A DNA stretch of 64,000 bases, taken from the NCBI RefSeq assembly GCF_019112545.1, contig NW_025064904.1, positions 496,001 through 560,000 on the forward strand, in the 5' to 3' direction. Each line of letters opens with the position of its first letter. Position 1 is the stretch's first letter. Positions 1 to 9,576 of this stretch are shown in pieces. The position numbers and the translations under genes were made by a program. Below the pieces are notes generated by a model. That model made no database searches. It was not told the origin of the DNA and worked only from the letters and a program-made list of their open reading frames with translations. The DNA comes from Guyanagaster necrorhizus. Its lineage: Eukaryota > Basidiomycota > Agaricomycetes > Agaricales > Physalacriaceae.

Positions 1-757
1 GATGAGTGAGGCATTGTTTAAAGGCAATTGCTGTACCGCCGGAGGTCGCGGTTCAGCTAGTGCACTAAAAGTCGCATGAGCACGAGGATGATGGGAACAG
101 AAAGTTGACGGACTCATTATTCTCCGCATCCTTTGTCAAGTCTATCGGGTCGTTCAGCCCAAAGTCATCGTCGGTCATGTCCTGGCGCATCTTCGCCTGT
201 AAGCGCCTGGCCTCCTGCTCTTCTAGTTCGTTTCCTTCCTCATCATCGGATTCCAGCTGGGCAGCATTGGAAGAATAGTACGCGGATTTTGATCTTCCCC
301 ACGACTCTTCCTCTTCGGACTCTTCAGATTCAGAGGATTCAGAGGATAGCATTTTTCCTTTCCCTTTGGATTTATTTTTCTTTGACTTGACGGCAGTTTT
401 CGAGTTATGGGTCTCCTTGTAGTCCATACCATCCTCATCCATATCTTCGTCGACATCTATTCCATATTCGTCTTCGTCTTCGTCTGATACTCTGTTCAAA
501 GCGAAAACTTCGTCGTCCTCGCCATCATCGTCCTCTCCCTCATCACCGGCCATAAGAATTTTATCTCTGGAAGCATGAACTTGGCAAAAATCAGCATTTT
601 CAATGGCTGAAACACCGAAAGATGCCTCACATTGGTCCTCTTCGTCCATGGGTATGTCCGAGAGTTTGTCCCATTTCTTCATTTTACCGTCTGCGCGATT
701 CAAGACTTTGGGTTTCCTAGAAGACGGCCCAGGTTTTATTCCCCGTTTTTTACCCAT
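1..757 (-). CDS. UTP3: UTP3/SAS10 small-subunit processome protein, 5' part
   Basis: N-terminal part of the Sas10/Utp3 family, a nucleolar component of the SSU processome needed for 18S rRNA maturation. Translation starts at the ATG at 757 (MGKKRGIKPG). Upstream in-frame residues lack an ATG. The protein begins with a basic segment and continues through long acidic runs and a serine-rich stretch. It contains the family features EVFAL and a W-G-x-S-K-x-A-Y-Y block, then a DDDFG segment. Exon 1 ends about 114 (donor GTCCGT). A 49-nt intron ending TTTTAG at 65 leads to an exon from 64 to the edge reading ALAEPRPPAVQQLPLNN, the proline/leucine linker seen in Sas10 proteins. The rest, including the conserved C-terminal domain, lies outside the window. 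It is divergent from uS12m, with 130 bp between the start codons. Family assignment is confident and the first intron is inferred. Confidence 0.85.
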
Positions 758-887
758 CTTGAGACGTGAAGTACAATTTACTGGGTGACTGAAGGCGTGA
801 AACAACACAAAAGTTTACTTGACCAATATTCGTTTTTAACTATTTGGTCTGGATGCCAGCACCAAATACTGCCGTCTTCCTGCCATC
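758..887. promoter_or_regulatory. Shared divergent promoter region UTP3 / uS12m
   Basis: These 130 bp separate the ATG of UTP3 (minus strand) from the ATG of mitochondrial uS12 (plus strand). Both 5' UTRs and both core promoters must fit here or overlap the genes, so a bidirectional promoter is likely. I see no convincing TATA box. Functional sharing is inferred from spacing only. Confidence 0.45.
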
Positions 888-1515
888 ATGACTTCGTTAT
901 TGCGCGCTCTTGCGCTCAATACCGGGCTACGTGCTGCGGCACTTCTCAGGGAGATACCACCACGATATGTTCAACCCAGTGCCCTCATCATCCTCCAACA
1001 ATGCCGTTCCTTTCACTCGTCACCACCAGCGGCCGCTACTATGAACCAAGCAATGAAGCGGAAAAAGCGACCCGTCCGGCGTACCCAGCTTTCCAAGTCC
1101 CCTCTTTTAGATACTTCCCCTCAGAAAAAGGGTGTATGCACCCAAATCATTATTGCAAAGCCCAAGAAACCCAACTCCGCGAAGCGGAAAGTCGCTCGTG
1201 TGAAGTTGACCAATGGGAACTCGTTGCAGGCGTACATCCAAGGCGAGGGGCACAACTTGCAGGAGCATAGTGTTGTTCTGGTTCGAGGTGGTCGTTCGAA
1301 GGATCTTCCTGGTGTCAAGTGAGCTTCCCTTTCACTGGCGTTGCTTCCTCGTATTGACCCTGCTCCCAGGTACAAGGTCGTCCGTGGCGCGCTAGACTTT
1401 GCCGGTGTACCGGGTCGTATGACGGCGAGAAGTAGATATGGGTATGTCTGTCTGTTATTCTGTTTAATGTCTTGTTTATATTATCATTCTTAGGGCCAAG
1501 AAACCCAAAAAGTAA
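888..1515 (+). CDS. MRPS12: Mitochondrial small ribosomal subunit protein uS12m
   Basis: Protein S12 of the mitochondrial ribosome, lying at the decoding centre. Residues 1-50 form an arginine-rich, acid-poor leader ending in a SFHSSP-type cleavage region, fitting a mitochondrial presequence. The S12 core follows, with the [10 protein letters not shown] loop next to the tRNA decoding site, LTNG, the EGHNLQEHS segment and [13 protein letters not shown]. Three exons: 888-1318, 1370-1441 and 1494-1515. The introns are 51 and 52 nt with GTGAGC and GTATGT donors. Splicing gives the expected ends [13 protein letters not shown] and ARSRYGAKKPKK. Frame is preserved at both joins. About 175 residues, longer than bacterial S12 only through the leader. 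Head-to-head with UTP3. Confidence 0.93.
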
Positions 1516-1940
1516 TCTTATTACCGTCGAGATTACGTTGAAATATTGCAATGCGTTTTCGTAACATCTAGAAGGTCACCTGATTACTGCGGTTTTTGTG
1601 TGCAAGCGATATCAAGAGAAGGACTTTTCAGTTCTTGTTCTTACTACTGAAGTCGAAGTCCTTCAGATCAATTTGTTCCTCGATGAACCGTATTCCTTAT
1701 CTCCAGATACAGCTCCAATTTTGTCAGACTTTCCAACATTAGAATCACAATCTTTTCAGGCGTATTTCAGCTCTTGTTTAACGTCTAACTCTCATCGCGC
1801 AAAACTGCGAACATGGTTACAAGTCGTCATGATGCATTAAAGTATTACAATTATTGCCGAGTATATTAGCTGCAAGTATGTGGTATGTAACGGTTCCGCT
1901 TTCCGCCATGTCCATCAAGAAGAGGGTATCTGAAAAGAAG
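1516..1940. other. Convergent intergenic region
   Basis: Lies between the stop codon of uS12m and the stop codon of the SPO71-like gene, so it holds two 3' UTRs. An 80-codon open frame here starts at GTG and shows no family features. I do not accept it as a gene. Confidence 0.5.
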
Positions 1941-4900
1941 CTATAAACATAATTTTGTCAATCCGCCGGTGTCCCTCAGCTTTTCCTCTTTCTCCTTTTG
2001 TGCTCTCGCAATCTTCTCGATTTCAGTGTTCAAAGCCCAGCACCAGGCATCGCGCTCCAATTTGTTTCGCGTCCGAAAAATGACTAGTTTGTGTTTGCCC
2101 GACAATGGAAGATCCGCATCCGCATCGCTCTGGAGACGATACCGAATTGCGAACAAGGTATCCTCTTCCGGATCATCGGTTTCCAAACCGTCCTGATAAT
2201 GGCGTGGAATGCTGTTGGAGTCAGGATCGTATTGACCTTGAGGAAGTGCCATTGCCGCAAAATATCCCGAACAAATGTATGCGTCCGACAGACTGATCTT
2301 ATGCATAGCATTGTATAGAGCCGAGTGCGATTTAATGCGAAACAAGCAGAGACTTCCGGAAACGAGGATCATTCGGGCGAGCCTATATTAACGTGAGAAT
2401 GGACAGAACTTGGATTGATGGCAGGGATGACTAACTTGAATTGCCCGCTTAGTCCTCGCCGAAGATGTATTTTCCCGCCTCGTATAATGGTTTTACAACC
2501 TTCCAGAACACACCAATTGTACAAGGAGGTTAGGGCTGGCAAAGGCGCTGAGGGATCCGGAGGCGCTGAAGGAGGTACATCTTCCACCGCATCGTGAACA
2601 TGCTCTTTAGGCGTCAGCCGTGGCCTGTGTGCTGCAGAAACATCCATTTCGTCCTTGGCATCTGCTCTATGTCGCAATTTCCAGTATGAGATCAACAATC
2701 GCAATCTGTTAATCCACTCCAGAGAAAATTTGCGAGAATAACACTAAGATTCAAAAATGAGCAACGGGATATCCTTGATTCAATATGATACCCACTTCAA
2801 ACCTGATGACATGGCCATTTTTCAGAAGAAGCTCGAACGAGCGTTTCATTCTTAGGTGATGTTTGTCCGAAGCCTTGTTGACGATATCTTCTCCTCCTTC
2901 GTCTTCGTTGTCACTGTGGCTACTTTCCTCCACGCTAGGCTCGGACCAGACATTCATCCACGAAGAATTTGCATCCCCATGATTGTCCCCAGTGCCCGCT
3001 GGATCGATCTCTGTATGGGTGTGCGAAGGAACAACTTGAAACGCCCGTCTTACAGATATTACACTCCTCAAATCAGCTACCGCAGTGGCATTCAGAATCT
3101 GTGACGTTCCTCGTTCGACCTCGTGCTTATTCAGCTTCTGAGCGTAATTTTCGGTATCTCTAATGGGAAAGGGCGATGGGGGATGCGCCTTCGAAGTAGG
3201 AAGAGTAAAGAGATTCCCGTCATGCGTGGTCATGTATATGCGTTGTTTCAGCTGCGTGTTTGGCTTAATGCGGGACACGTAGCCTTCGATACTCGGAGGT
3301 TCGTGGTAAAAAGAGTCTTCTGTTTCCACGTTGATATGATTCAGGGGTTTAGCGAGACGAGAAGGATAGTGATCCCCAAGACGAAGTTCGAGATGAGCCT
3401 ATGATAAAATATATCAGCGTTGAAGACTTTGACGAATACATCGATCTACCTGCTTGTATGCCAACCCACAGAGAACCGCCCAGCCTCGTCGTTGTCCATA
3501 CACATCGTCTTCGAGCCATATCCAATCCAAATTGGTATCCATTCGCCACGCAAGCTCTAAAACCTTACCCAAACTAATTTCTCGCTCAATAACCTCTCTC
3601 CAATCAGGAACTTTGCGAAGTGATTGCAAACATAGGGCGATAACATTAGCCCGCGTGAACATCTTGCTGTATCCTTCCACAGTGGCCATTTTAGGGACAT
3701 CAATTTTGACTTTGGCGTCCAAACCTGGATTGCGAACCTCGATCACAGATGGGACTTGACCTCCGATGTGGCACCTAATGTAAAGGCATCAACGCGTCTG
3801 CATTGCATTCACCAAGTTCGAAGGCACGAGTTACCACAGCTGCCACATCCAGTCCTGGCACCTTGATCGATTTTTGGGTTTGAAGACGAAAATGTTAGTG
3901 CCTGCCTTTGCCACATGGAAAAACGCTCGTGACTTTGAAGTTCCGTTGTATGTAGGGGTGGGTGGGCAAGTGATGCAGAAGGTTAAATCAACGAATGAAT
4001 ATAAGAATAGCCGCGTTCGTTCTGATTTGAGTGGAACGAGAAAAGCAAGGTGTTTGTGCCCTGTCAAACGCTCCTTCCCAGGAATAGTCTGAAAAGCAAT
4101 CAGGTCATGATTCGAGCATGAAACATGGATATACAAACGTAATCTTCGTACACTTCAATGGAGTCTCGCCTCCAAACAACCATGAATTCAGCCCAGTCTT
4201 CATGGCGCAAGCCACTCGTCATCCGGTGCTGGTACTCGTCGAATTGAGACCCAAGAGATTCACATTCTGTGTAACTGACGCGCACGAGCATCCTGTCTCT
4301 CATAATAACGCCTCCCCACCCAGCGTTCGAATCTGCATAAGCAGTTGCTGGGGTCATTGCTCCAGCACTCGTCTCCTCTACCGCTTCCCCGCACCTCTCC
4401 AACACCTCTTCTGGAGCAACGGGCTCCTGGTCTGGAACATTCAATGTGGTTGATATAGGAGTGAGCGTGGGGTCGGCATAGTGAACCTTTTGCTTTCCTT
4501 TCCTTTTGCTGGTCAACGTACCACTTTTGATGAATGACGGCATCTTGATAATAGGTCTAGGAATTACATCTGTGTTGGCCTTGCTCGAGGATGAAGTGTT
4601 CCGAGCTGTGGCGGGTCGTCGTATAAGCGCCGTAACTGAAGATACACTGTGGTTGTCACCATCAGACGAGCCGGGCACGGCGCCATTCTCCAACGGCGGT
4701 AGTCGTGAGGTACTGGCTGTCACAAAGGTTTCAGACTCCTCATGAGTTGGGACGGGAGGCTCTCTGAATGAAGTACTAGCTTTAAGTTCGAAAGGTGCGG
4801 TGATAAACGTTTCGTTGGCAGACGCCGTTGAATCCTCGGCAGGTAGTGGCGATGATGGTAACTTTCCAGCCTCGTCTTCCGGTATTAATGGTAGATATAC

Positions 4901-5627
4901 GTCGGAAAGGCCTTTTCGACTAGAATAAGCGGACGTGACAGGCTCCATGGATTCGAGAACGTTCACGCCCAGAAATTTTCCCACTTCAAAGCTAGAGCCT
5001 ACCCACTTCTGGTCCGGAACTTTGCCTGACGAGGCAAATTTTCGAATCCAGATGGAGCCCCAATCACTCTCGCGCCATTTGGTGAGCATTTCTTCGTGCA
5101 CGCTGGACTTGCTCTTTTCGCCCCATTCATCTGGATTTCCGCCGGTTAAAAGAAAGAATTTGTAGGCCATATCATTCACGAGTTGACTGAGATCTCCTTC
5201 CTCTTGATCCATGGCAACCTCACCGGAGACAAAGTTCTCCGGCATGGGCCCAATGAAGACGCGTCGATGTAGATGGACATTTTCCGACATATGTTTCGCT
5301 TGGGAGGTAGAGGATCCTGCTGTAGAGAGAGAGAAGCTTCGCCTAAGTTCGAAATCCATGTCAGTGGACAGGAGAGGAATATAACGCCAATTTCTTCGTA
5401 CTTTTTCATCAATATATAATGTTCGACGACATTGAGAACTATGTATGGTAATGCAAGACAAAGACTGCCGAACAATGGTAGTAAGCCAACTTGTCTTTGT
5501 ACTTAGATGGCAAGGTTACGTACCGAAAGCCTTTGTGACCAATAAAAGGCAAAAAATACAGTCAATTACTTGTGTCCAATTACCTTGGATGGCAAAAGGT
5601 GGACTTTGAGAACGAGAACGTGGACGG
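1941..5627 (-). CDS. SPO71: SPO71-like protein with PH domains, 5' end uncertain
   Basis: Multi-exon fungal protein of the Spo71/Mug56 type, which in ascomycete yeasts acts with Vps13 at the prospore membrane during sporulation. The N-terminal part has VRRNWRYIPLL and HRRVFIGPMPEN, typical of the Spo7_2_N region, then a W-x-x-S-DWGS segment. A long Ser/Pro/Thr-rich linker follows (about 4500-4900). A first PH-like domain starts at RRDSIEVYEDY and continues after an intron as TIPGKERLTGHKHLAFL, with FVFKPKNRSRCQDWMWQLW as its C-terminal helix. Further exons read IEVRNPGLDAKVKIDVPK, PPSIEGYVSRIKPNTQLKQR and MKRSFELLLKNGHVIRFE, then a PH C-terminus ending about 2000 (FRTRNKLERDAWCWALN). The stop is TAG at 1941. 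The frame stays open upstream to about 5627 (RPRSRSQSPPFAIQG), but no in-frame ATG is visible, so one or more 5' exons are missing. Its role in a basidiomycete is unknown. Confidence 0.7.
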
Positions 5628-6602
5628 CTAAGACAGACAGTAGCTAATGGTTGGGTGAGGTCATTTTCTCATGGTTCGGGCCGGAAATCCGAACGATCGT
5701 GCCCAAAGTATCGCACTTCTGAATATAGCTACTAGTACATGTCGAGTCTCATCACGCTGAGTCGCTGACGGCTGACTTTGCCTTGCTATACGATGTGAGT
5801 GTTCTACGCTTATGTATTTTTTTTGAGGAACGCGGCCAGAGTCCCACGTTTTACATCCAAAAGGTTGGGGATCATCGATCCCAGGATCCTATCAGTAATT
5901 GATGTAGGTCGTTTTAGCATGCTGTACGCAGGAGCAGTCTGACAGAGAAAAAAGCTCAGCGGGCATATGCATGGTTTTCTATTCAAATGTATATGTATTC
6001 TATCTTAAATAACTTGTCCTGTATGCAATGCCCTATGAAATGATATCTATTTTAAAAAAAGGCACATAGACATTATACTACTAGACCCCCTAGCAAGCGA
6101 CTACATAGGTCACCAGAAGGTAAAGTATCCGCAGCTGACCTGGACTAAGCAAGGCAAATCACAAGCGGCATCGGCGTCTTTCCGGTAGATTGACAAGACA
6201 GACATAAGAGCAAGATGTTGTTCGAGGTAGGGCTGTGCTACTACCACCTATATCATGATTCTCGGATTGCTGGGGTACGTGAGATGTAGGGGATACGAAT
6301 CTGTGTGTTTGGGGTCATGTTCAGCACTAGCACTTCTGCTCCAGAAAAATCACACTACGACAGAATAACTCAACGCTTTCCCGCGTACAATATATAATAT
6401 CTTTTTTTTTTCACACGCACTGCTAACAGGAATGTTGATTCCGCTGATTTTTGGCCAGGGAAAACAGATGCGACCGTGACCCCATGCTATTAATATCGTT
6501 GGAGCTCATGTTCACGGCACTAGAAGTGATGGACAAGCCAATACAGTCCACGGGGCAAATGACAAGAACGCGCACCACAGCCAGCAGATGCAGATTGAAA
6601 TA
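5628..6602. other. Intergenic region, probable 5' exon(s) of the SPO71-like gene
   Basis: About 1 kb. The part next to 5628 probably contains the start codon and first short exon of the SPO71-like gene. A candidate ATG about 5740 (MRLDM, followed by GTACTA) is too weak to call. The remainder is AT-rich with short A/T runs (5817-5823, 6050-6060, 6400-6412) and no credible coding frame on either strand. It ends in the 3' UTR of FCF2. Confidence 0.4.
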
Positions 6603-7669
6603 TCACCATTTCTGCCGCTTCTTGGCCTGCAAGGTGTTCTTCCCTCGTGCACCCCGGACGCTCTGCAAGTCCTCAAACTTCTTTTTCGCATAACGTTTCG
6701 CCTCGGCGTCATCCACCAACTCGTCCACCAAAGTCCTCTTACGGTTCGCCCTTGTAAGATTATCCGAACTGCCGCCTCCAAATGGTGTGTTTGCAGTAAC
6801 AATAGTACCAATCTGCAAAGATAATTTTAACGAGTGCTGCTACGCACATGAAAGGGATGCTCACGGCAAAATGTTTCGGCAGGCCTTTGATGCCTTTCCC
6901 TTCTCCTTCGTCTTTACGATAGAAGCGCTTGGGGTCCATATAATTACGCAGACGCATTGCTTCCACCTCGCGGTAGAGTCGCGGAAGGTCTGCTTCTGCT
7001 GGAGCAGGCATGTCAAACCATCCCGGCCCTGCAGTTCGCTGTTTTAACTGGCCCCAACAATAAATAAATTACGTTGATAGAAAGGAAAGATGGTCCTCAC
7101 CGCTTTACGTTGCTTTTTTGTCAGTACTTTCCCACCTTTGGTCAGTTCTGGGGGTGGTATAGGAGGTGCGGGTACGGATGAGGATTTCTCAGCAAGTTCG
7201 ATATCGGGGTCGCGTATGGCCGTCGGTCGATTATGCCTTGATTCATCAAATTCGAAATAGGGCTTGGGAATGTTTCCGGGGTCGAGGAGAGGTAATATCC
7301 TATAGAGCGATTGAACTTTTGACACCAAGAAGATAAGAAGAAGCGACAAATGGACATACTGGTTGCCGGGTTCGTCATCTAGCTCTACTACATCCCCTTG
7401 TAAGATATCCACAGAATTTGTCGGCTCACGAGACAGTGATAGAGCATTTTTCCTGGCTTTTTCAAGTAAAGAATCGAGATATTCTTGTGTGACAGGTTCA
7501 CTGTCCGAACTACATGAACTAGACGTATCTGAATCGACGTCGGAGGTAGAAGCCGAGTCCGAAGAGTCCTCTACAATCTCTAGATACAGTTTGTTCAACG
7601 TGCGGCCTCTTCAGCATTCTGTCACATACCTGTAGCCTTTTCTTTCCCTTTTCCTTTCCATTGAAGCAT
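6603..7669 (-). CDS. FCF2: rRNA-processing protein FCF2
   Basis: Fcf2 family (TdIF2-like C-terminus), an SSU-processome-associated factor needed for early pre-rRNA cleavages. The C-terminal Fcf2 domain is spread over the last exons. It begins WFDMPAPAEADLPRLYREV, continues RLRNYMDPKRFYRKD and LPKHFAIGTIV, and ends with RKRTLVDELVDDAEAKRYAKKKFEDLQ and a basic tail (AKKRQKW). The N-terminal half is acidic and Ser/Asp-rich, as usual in this family. Start ATG at 7669 (MLQWKGKGKEKAT). Exon 1 is only 40 nt (7669-7630). Exon 2 starts at 7606 after a 23-nt gap, shorter than any normal intron, so this first junction is doubtful. Other introns lie near 7360-7310, 7080-7045 and 6850-6808. About 270 residues. 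Confidence 0.85.
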
Positions 7670-9576
7670 GACGATTAAGGATGGGGATGACGAGACAGAG
7701 ACGTGTATATCTTGGTCATGCGTCCGAGTCGCTGGTTACGCTGCAAGCAGCAATAATGGCTCGAGCTCTCTTGCAGGAGTTCTCGAATCGTCGTCGTGAC
7801 CTCTGTGACCGATTTTGCCGATTTTGGCCGAGGCGAAATCACATGACTCCCCAGGTGGGCGGATGCAAATCCTAAGATTGCCTTCTCCACTGCATCCTGC
7901 TTTTTTCCAGTTTTTCTTACCTCTGTTTCTTCCTGTACGATGAACGAGAACACATATTTTTCTGGCTGAATTCCACCCCCTTGCTCAGTCTCGGATGAAG
8001 CCGCCTGACAAGTTTACTTCCCATTCTTCTGTCCGACACCTAGCTGCCTACCACACAAATGCGGGCAGGGGAGTAGTAGAGGGACCCTCCGGGAAAAGCA
8101 AACATGTCCAAGCCTCGTAACGAGACAGCTTAGGATGTCAGGAGGAGGACAGCAGCATGCGCGGTGAGTTCTCCATCATTCAGTGACATCGAGGAGTTGT
8201 GCTGAACTGCGAATGATAGTGAATGTAAGGTATGCCAGCAACCAAAACAAGTGAACACTTCTGAGCGTTGTAGCAAGGCAGCTAGGTAGGCATCAGTGTG
8301 CAGGGTGAGTTCTCCATCGTTTGATGACGTCGAGGGCTCGTTCTGAGTTACTGATGATAGCAGAAGCAAGGTGTGGCCACCTCCAAGGCGTGCGATCCAT
8401 ATCTGAGTTCACAGCAAGGCCACTACGTGCCGACTGGAAGGGCGATCAGCATGCGTGGTGAGTTCTTTGTTGTCCAGTGATCTTGCGGGTTTGTTCTGAA
8501 CCATGGATCATAGCGAATGAAAGGTATGACTACCCTCAAGACAAGCGAACATGTCTTTGCTCGCAGCAAGAACAAGGCATCAGGCATTATTCAGAGGTAG
8601 GTGTAGGTGCGTGCATTCCTTCTCGGCGAAGAGAAGGTGCAGATTTTTATGGCTGTTACTTACAGGTCCTAATCAATGCTTTCTCTGCGGCCACAAACAG
8701 AGACGTTAGATGTTACCCATTGCGACACCCGTCTGTCTGCTTTGATGGCTGTTCTCCCTTACGCCGTTACATTCATCACAACTGCGAGCTTCATCTCAAT
8801 GATCATATATCCCATCTATTAACTTCAGGACTACACTATCATTATGCATATCTCTGTATTTATATTTACCTTGACGGTTGACTTGACACACATTCATATG
8901 CGCGCGTGAGGTTATTTTGAGTTACAGAAGCAAGCAGGAGCAAAGGCCATACACACATTATCGCCCTGGACTTTAAGAGAGCCATAGAACCAGTCTATGT
9001 ATACTAATATCGAATGTAATATAAGCGACGCTGTGAGAATCTCTTTCTGGCCCTGAACTTTTTCCTCTTCAGAGTCCACTCGAAATCACCAATTCATAGC
9101 AGGGGGCACATTTCCCGATGCGGCATTCCAGCATTTCACCGAGACGAATGCGAACGAATATTCCAAAGGCACTCGTAAGTAGTACAATTTAAGTCTCTAT
9201 AAAGTACATATAAATGAAAAGATTGACTGGTCATAAAGAGCGTAACAGTCCAAAAGACTTGAGAGTATAAAAACACCGGGAAGTTTGAGCGCTGATGATC
9301 GTAAGTTGTAACGACAGGATAATGCTATAGCGAACAGAACAGATAAGACGAAAGTGTAGACCAAGATAATCATACTACCCAAAATATAGAAAGCAAAGCA
9401 CAATAGCGTCGAAGGAGGATAGAAATGCATACAAACAGTCGCGAAAGAGAGTGAAAGCACGAAGCAACCCGATAATGAATTAGTCCACAAAAATGTCCAC
9501 AGCAGCGTGAAAAAGGAAGTCGCGATCAAGAACCACGTACGGAAAGACTTACCATTCTTATTTTGAGATGAGGTAG
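7670..9576. other. Gene-poor region with tandem repeat
   Basis: No credible gene in 1.9 kb. A 92-codon minus-strand frame at 7675-7953 starts at GTG and resembles no family. A hydrophobic 110-codon minus-strand frame at 9197-9529 starts at TTG and reflects T-rich sequence in the 3' flank of the next gene. The main recognisable structure is the degenerate repeat at about 8100-8600, listed separately. Confidence 0.5.
8100..8605. repeat. Degenerate tandem repeat, about 140-155 bp units
   Basis: Three diverged units begin with GGTGAGTTCT at 8163, 8304 and 8457, preceded by gcatgcgcg / gtgtgcag / gcatgcgtg, giving periods of 141 and 153 bp. Units share in order GTGAGTTCT, a CAGTGA/GATGAC block, GTTCTGA, GA(T/C)GATAG, an AAGGTRTG block, AA(A)CAAG(T/C)GAACA and GCAAG. 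A partial unit tail precedes the first copy (gcaaacatgtccaagc about 8097). The similarity is at DNA level and frames differ between copies, so it is not a protein repeat. Origin unknown: old minisatellite, remnant of a mobile element, or repeated part of a non-coding transcript. Confidence 0.7.

Noticed and set aside
785..1270. 161-codon plus-strand frame overlapping uS12m
   Set aside because: Starts at GTG and runs out of frame through the conserved uS12m coding sequence.
1598..1840. 80-codon plus-strand frame after uS12m
   Set aside because: Starts at GTG, lies in the 3' flank, no family features.
7675..7953. 92-codon minus-strand frame upstream of FCF2
   Set aside because: Starts at GTG, no recognisable motif, and overlaps the FCF2 promoter side.
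9197..9529. Hydrophobic 110-codon minus-strand frame that looks like a membrane protein
   Set aside because: Starts at TTG, composition follows T-rich DNA, and it lies in the 3' flank of the 714-residue gene. A GTAAGT just upstream follows that gene's stop codon, so it does not extend it.
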